Source of the DNA: Natronohydrobacter sp.
Lineage (GTDB): Bacteria > Pseudomonadota > Alphaproteobacteria > Rhodobacterales > Rhodobacteraceae
DNA: 9,747 bases
Assembly (NCBI GenBank): GCA_007117255.1
Contig: SKGU01000040.1
Coordinates: 1-9,747 of the forward strand
Direction: 5' to 3'
Under the pieces are notes generated by a model. The model was not told where the DNA came from. It was given only the letters and a program-made list of their open reading frames with translations, and made no database searches. Made by a program: the position numbers and the translations under genes. Below, piece by piece: positions 6,792 to 9,747 of this stretch (position 1 is its first letter; each line of letters begins with the position of its first letter).

Positions 6792-7760
6792 CTATCGCGA
6801 AAACACGCCCGAAACGCGCCCCAGCAACATGAAGGCGCGCGCGGATCGGGTATCGGCCAGCGCGGTGATCTGGTTGTCATCTGCCAGCGGTTCGAAACTG
6901 ACAAAGACGCGGTCAAACTCGCGCAGGAACAGATGAACAGCAGCGCGGAATTCCGGGTCAGAGCGCATTCGCCCGGAGGTTATGGCAAGGCAGGAGCGAT
7001 CTCTAATCCCGCCCAAGGGGGCGACCAAAGCGCCGCGCGCACCTTGCGCGAACGCGCGCCAGAACTCGACCCGCGCGCGTTCAGGGCGCAGGTCATCCAT
7101 ATAGATGCCTTCTTGAGCAAGCCGTGTCAGCACGTCCTGTGCAGCCCGGATCAGCGGTGACATGCGCGGGTTCGCAAGAGCAAGGCGCATTGCGGCAAAT
7201 CCGGCAGTGTCGTCTTCGGTCTCAGGGAAATTCAGCGCGCGGATTACGTCTTCGACGTCGGGCAATGTATCGCTTGATGGTGCATTGGCATCGATAAACA
7301 GCTGCGGCTGATCGGGTAGCAAGGCGGGCGCATCCGTTTGGGTTTGCGGGCGGGCGCGCTGCGAAAAAAACATCACGAGTTCATTTTCGGCTTCGGCCTT
7401 TGCTGCCTTCAGATCGTCGAGCGCGTCTTGCCCTGATTGCTGTTTGGGGACTTTGGCCGCCTCGCCCTGCAAGATGGACTGGCGCAGCTCATCGACGGCA
7501 CCTTGCAGATGGCGCGTTTCATGGCTGAGCGACCATGTCGCGCTCGCGACCAGCAGGCCAAGCGAGATAACGACCGCTGGCATGAAACAAGCCAACGCAA
7601 GCGCCGCAAGCGTCAGCCTGTCCATGGCCGGGAAATCGGCGACCGCTGCAAAGCCAATCCCCGAAGCGATCCAGACGACCAGTGCAAATGCGCGCGCCAC
7701 TGTCGGGTCCAACCCGCGCGCTCGGCGCTTCGCATTCGGGGGCGGGGCTGACGCACCCAT
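6792..7760 (-). CDS. Conserved-looking membrane protein of unknown function, downstream of greA
   Basis: I do not recognise a named family. From the ATG at 7760 the protein is 322 residues. A short basic, proline-rich N-terminus (KRRARG at 11-16) precedes two membrane helices (about 22-43 and 50-76). A charged, helix-forming stretch follows (about 80-130, including ETRHLQGAVDELRQSI), then an acidic low-complexity linker (about 138-175) and a C-terminal domain (about 180-322) with FWRAFAQGARGALVAPLGGIRDRS. Positive charges before helix 1 suggest that both termini are cytoplasmic. The start falls one base after the greA stop (TGAAATG) with no clear ribosome site, so it is probably translated by coupling to greA. 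Upstream in-frame ATGs at 7790 and 7838 would overlap greA. The clean reading frame and fit with greA make it a real gene. Confidence 0.75.
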   Translation of the reverse strand: MGASAPPPNAKRRARGLDPTVARAFALVVWIASGIGFAAVADFPAMDRLTLAALALACFMPAVVISLGLLVASATWSLSHETRHLQGAVDELRQSILQGEAAKVPKQQSGQDALDDLKAAKAEAENELVMFFSQRARPQTQTDAPALLPDQPQLFIDANAPSSDTLPDVEDVIRALNFPETEDDTAGFAAMRLALANPRMSPLIRAAQDVLTRLAQEGIYMDDLRPERARVEFWRAFAQGARGALVAPLGGIRDRSCLAITSGRMRSDPEFRAAVHLFLREFDRVFVSFEPLADDNQITALADTRSARAFMLLGRVSGVFSR

Positions 7761-7761
7761 T

Positions 7762-8232
7762 TCAGACGAATTTGATCGAGAGGATCTCATAGCTGCGCGT
7801 TCCGCCGGGGCTTTGCACATCGACACTGTCCCCTTCATCCTTGCCGATCAGTGCGCGGGCAAGGGGGGATTTGATATTCAGCAACCCCTTTTCAAGATCG
7901 GCCTCTGGTTCACCCACAATCTGATAGGTGCGTTCTTCGTCTGTGTCTTCGTCCACAAGTGTCACAGTAGCCCCGAACTTAACTGTGCCAGACATCTTGC
8001 TGGGGTCAATCACCTCGGCGCGCGACAGAATCGATTCCACTTCCTTGATGCGGCCCTCGATGAAGCTCTGTTTCTCGCGCGCGGCGTGATACTCGGCATT
8101 CTCTGACAGATCACCATGTTCACGCGCTTCCGCAATGGCGCGGATGATCGCGGGGCGTTCCTCGCTCTTGAGTTTTTTCAGCTCGGCATCCAGCAACGTG
8201 TGGCCTGCACGGGTCAAGGGCAGTTTTTCCAT
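7762..8232 (-). CDS. greA: Transcription elongation factor GreA
   Basis: GreA enters the secondary channel of RNA polymerase and makes the enzyme cleave the 3' end of backtracked RNA, restarting stalled complexes. The protein is 156 residues, the family's usual length. The N-terminal coiled coil (1 to about 75) carries the tip acids D41 and E44 in HGDLSENAEYHAAREK, exactly the positions known from E. coli GreA, so it should be active. The C-terminal FKBP-like domain (about 80-156) has VTLVDEDTDEERTYQIVGEPEAD and the closing SPLARALIGKDEGDSVDVQSPGG. The start MEKLPLT is typical, with GGGGAC about 6 bases upstream. An intrinsic-terminator-like hairpin lies in its leader. An unknown membrane protein gene follows with a one-base gap. 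Confidence 0.97.
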   Translation of the reverse strand: MEKLPLTRAGHTLLDAELKKLKSEERPAIIRAIAEAREHGDLSENAEYHAAREKQSFIEGRIKEVESILSRAEVIDPSKMSGTVKFGATVTLVDEDTDEERTYQIVGEPEADLEKGLLNIKSPLARALIGKDEGDSVDVQSPGGTRSYEILSIKFV

Positions 8233-8251
8233 GTTTCGTCCCCATAGATGT

Positions 8252-8280
8252 AAAAAAACCGCCCGCGGCGATGCCGGGGC
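8252..8280 (-). terminator. Terminator-like hairpin in the greA leader
   Basis: Read on the minus strand, GCCCCGGC, a three-base ATC loop and GCCGCGGGC form 8 G/C pairs with one bulged C, followed by GG and seven T (8258 down to 8252). The T-run ends 19 bases before the greA ATG. The neighbour on the far side is divergent, so no minus-strand gene in the window needs this terminator. The likely reading is an attenuator or pausing site in the greA leader. A weak promoter that would place the hairpin in the transcript is TTGCAA (8323-8328) with TCAGAT (8300-8305), 17 bases apart. Confidence 0.7.
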
Positions 8281-8370
8281 TGTCTTTCATGTCCGGCCCA
8301 TCTGAGCCTACGTATCGACAGATTGCAAGGGAATTGCGCGGCCAATCCTATTGCGGCGCGGTGTCGCGTT

Positions 8371-8388
8371 GCGGCGCTGCGACGCCGC
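8371..8388. other. GC-rich hairpin in the greA/ETF-QO intergenic region
   Basis: GCGGCG (8371-8376) and CGCCGC (8383-8388) pair around a six-base CTGCGA loop. On the plus strand GTTTG follows, too short a T-run to call a terminator. The function is not clear. Confidence 0.3.
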
Positions 8389-8395
8389 GTTTGCA

Positions 8396-8442
8396 TTGAC
8401 CACGCTACTGCGCTTGCGCTACGGGTAGCGCGCAACAATATG
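8396..8442 (+). promoter_or_regulatory. Candidate promoter and dyad before ETF-QO
   Basis: Two sigma-70-like -35 elements are possible: TTGACC at 8396-8401, good but with only a poor -10 at the right distance, and TTGCGC at 8414-8419, with CAATAT at 8436-8441 16 bases on. The second would give a leader of about 30 bases. Between them lies a dyad, GCGCTA (8416-8421) and TAGCGC (8426-8431) around CGGG, placed where a repressor could act. None of this is more than a pattern match. Confidence 0.25.
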
Positions 8443-8470
8443 TCCCAGCCGCACTGCCACGCGCAAGAAC

Positions 8471-8475
8471 AGGAG
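8471..8475 (+). promoter_or_regulatory. Shine-Dalgarno site for ETF-QO
   Basis: AGGAG is 5 bases before the ATG at 8481 and settles that start. Confidence 0.7.
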
Positions 8476-8480
8476 CAGTC

Positions 8481-9747
8481 ATGTCCGAAATTGAACGCGA
8501 AGCCATGGAATATGATGTCGTGATCGTAGGCGCGGGGCCTGCGGGTCTGTCGGCGGCGATCCGGCTGAAACAACTCGATGCTGACCTTTCCGTGGTCGTG
8601 CTGGAGAAGGGCTCGGAGGTGGGCGCACATATCTTGTCTGGTGCGGTGCTGGACCCATGCGGACTGGATGCGCTGATGCCCGACTGGAAGGAGCGCGGCG
8701 CGCCGATCACGGTGCCTGTGCGCAAGGATAATTTCTACATGCTGGGCGAGGCGGGCCAGATCCGCGTGCCGAATTTTCCCATGCCACCGCTGATGAACAA
8801 TCACGGCAATTACATCGTGTCGATGGCGAATGTCTGCCGCTGGATGGCCGAACAGGCCGAAGATCTGGGGGTTGAGATTTTCCCCGGTATGGCGGCGTCA
8901 GAACTGGTCTATGAGGGCGAGCGCGTGAAAGGCGTGGTCGCGGGTGAATTCGGCAAGAACCCCGATGGCACACCTGGTGACGGCTATGAGCCGGGCATGG
9001 AGCTGCACGGAAAATATGTGTTCCTGTCGGAAGGCGTGCGCGGGTCGCTGTCCAAGGAAGTGATGGCGAAATACGATCTGTCCAAGGGCAAGGAGCCGCA
9101 GAAATTTGGCCTTGGCATGAAGGAAATCTGGGAAATTGACCCCGAGAAGCACCGCGAGGGGACTGTCACGCATACAATGGGCTGGCCGCTTGGCAAGAAT
9201 GCCGGTGGCGGTAGCTTCATTTATCACTTCGAGAACAATCAGGTTCTGATCGGCTTCGTGGTGCATCTGAATTACGAGAATCCCTATCTGTCGCCCTATC
9301 AGGAATTCCAGCGCTTCAAGCATCATCCGATGGTGGCGGAGCTGCTGAAAGGTGCAAAGCGCGTGGCTTATGGCGCGCGTGCGATCAGCGAGGGTGGCTA
9401 TCAGTCGATCCCGAAAGTGACTTTCCCCGGCGGCGTGCTTCTGGGTTGCTCGGCCGGGCTGGTGAATGTGCCGCGCATCAAGGGCAATCACAACGCCATG
9501 TTGTCGGGCAAGGCTGCCGCCGAAGCCGCGCATGAGGCGATCAAGGCAGGTCGCGAAGGTGATGAACTGACCGCCTATGAGACGGACCTGCGCGACGGGC
9601 CAGTCGGAAAAGACCTGAAAAAAGTACGCAATGTCAAACCCATGTGGTCAAAATGGGGGCTGATGCCATCGCTTGCGCTTGGTGGGCTTGATATGTGGAC
9701 CAACACGGTCGGGTTTTCGCTGTTCGGCACGATGGGCCATGGCAAAA
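8481..9747 (+). CDS. Electron transfer flavoprotein-ubiquinone oxidoreductase (ETF-QO), 5' part
   Basis: ETF-QO takes electrons from reduced ETF, as produced by acyl-CoA and amino acid dehydrogenases, and passes them to ubiquinone at the membrane, using FAD and one 4Fe-4S cluster. The visible 422 codons of about 550 start MSEIEREAMEYDVVIVGAGPAGLSAA, with the dinucleotide-binding GAGPAG at 17-22. Family signatures follow: EVGAHILSGAVLDP, PMPPLMNNHGNYIVS, GYEPGMELHGKYVFLSEGVRGSLS and GCSAGLVNVPRIKGNHNAMLSGKAAAE, the last highly conserved in ETFDH homologues. The window ends before the C-terminal iron-sulfur ligands, so their presence cannot be confirmed. No ETF subunit genes (etfA, etfB) are in view. 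It is divergent from greA across 248 bases. Confidence 0.95.
   Translation, partial: MSEIEREAMEYDVVIVGAGPAGLSAAIRLKQLDADLSVVVLEKGSEVGAHILSGAVLDPCGLDALMPDWKERGAPITVPVRKDNFYMLGEAGQIRVPNFPMPPLMNNHGNYIVSMANVCRWMAEQAEDLGVEIFPGMAASELVYEGERVKGVVAGEFGKNPDGTPGDGYEPGMELHGKYVFLSEGVRGSLSKEVMAKYDLSKGKEPQKFGLGMKEIWEIDPEKHREGTVTHTMGWPLGKNAGGGSFIYHFENNQVLIGFVVHLNYENPYLSPYQEFQRFKHHPMVAELLKGAKRVAYGARAISEGGYQSIPKVTFPGGVLLGCSAGLVNVPRIKGNHNAMLSGKAAAEAAHEAIKAGREGDELTAYETDLRDGPVGKDLKKVRNVKPMWSKWGLMPSLALGGLDMWTNTVGFSLFGTMGHGK

Noticed and set aside
7444..8106. 220-codon open frame on the plus strand across greA and its neighbour
   Set aside because: It is antisense to two genes at once, including a clear GreA, and begins with no ribosome site.
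8323..8523. 66-codon frame with a TTG start in the greA/ETF-QO gap, running into ETF-QO
   Set aside because: No ribosome site, an Arg/Cys-rich composition like translated noncoding DNA, and overlap with the strong ETF-QO start.
8214..8804. 196-codon minus-strand frame covering the intergenic region and the ETF-QO start
   Set aside because: It crosses the promoter region and the terminator-like hairpin, resembles no protein, and is a shadow of ETF-QO over half its length.
8898..9533. 211-codon open frame on the minus strand inside ETF-QO
   Set aside because: ETF-QO signatures run through the region on the plus strand, and the antisense product has no recognisable features.
1..9747. Search for a new defence, mobile or biosynthetic system
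   Set aside because: All but one of the genes belong to known housekeeping or transport families. There are no integrases, transposases, repeats with spacers or toxin-antitoxin pairs, and nothing suggests recent transfer.

Overview
The window looks like core chromosome of an alphaproteobacterium, most likely in the Rhodobacterales (Rhodobacter/Roseobacter relatives). The reasons are the protein families, the GC-rich coding sequence rich in GCGC words, the gene order cytochrome oxidase subunit III - SURF1 - threonine synthase - M16 peptidase - GNAT acetyltransferase, and the ubiquinone-linked ETF dehydrogenase. This placement comes from recalled family knowledge, not from a search. No tRNA, rRNA, CRISPR array, insertion sequence or phage gene is visible.

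Region 1 (1-4137, plus strand): the 3' end of the subunit III gene (ctaE), a clear intrinsic terminator, then a tightly packed run of SURF1 (haem/Cu oxidase assembly), thrC, an M16 zinc peptidase related to the mitochondrial processing peptidase, and a RimJ-type N-acetyltransferase. The last three overlap by 4 and 1 bases and probably form one transcript with SURF1. Region 2 (4138-5655, plus): a long imperfect hairpin, then a flavoprotein of the D-2-hydroxyacid dehydrogenase (GlcD/D2HGDH) family. Region 3 (5626-6656, minus): azlC-azlD, a two-component branched-chain amino acid exporter; azlD overlaps the flavoprotein gene tail to tail by 30 bases. Region 4 (6792-8232, minus): greA and, directly downstream, an uncharacterised two-helix membrane protein. 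Region 5 (8481-9747, plus): the first 422 codons of ETF-ubiquinone oxidoreductase, cut by the window edge, divergent from greA.

Two parts feed the respiratory chain: cytochrome oxidase assembly at the left edge, and electron entry at ubiquinone at the right edge. The flavoprotein may also pass electrons inward. The middle is amino acid metabolism and export. I found no new multi-gene system. The observations most worth checking are a terminator-like hairpin inside the greA leader (possible attenuation of an elongation-factor gene), the long hairpin between the acetyltransferase and flavoprotein genes, the replaced substrate-site lysine in the flavoprotein, and the unknown membrane protein coupled to greA.
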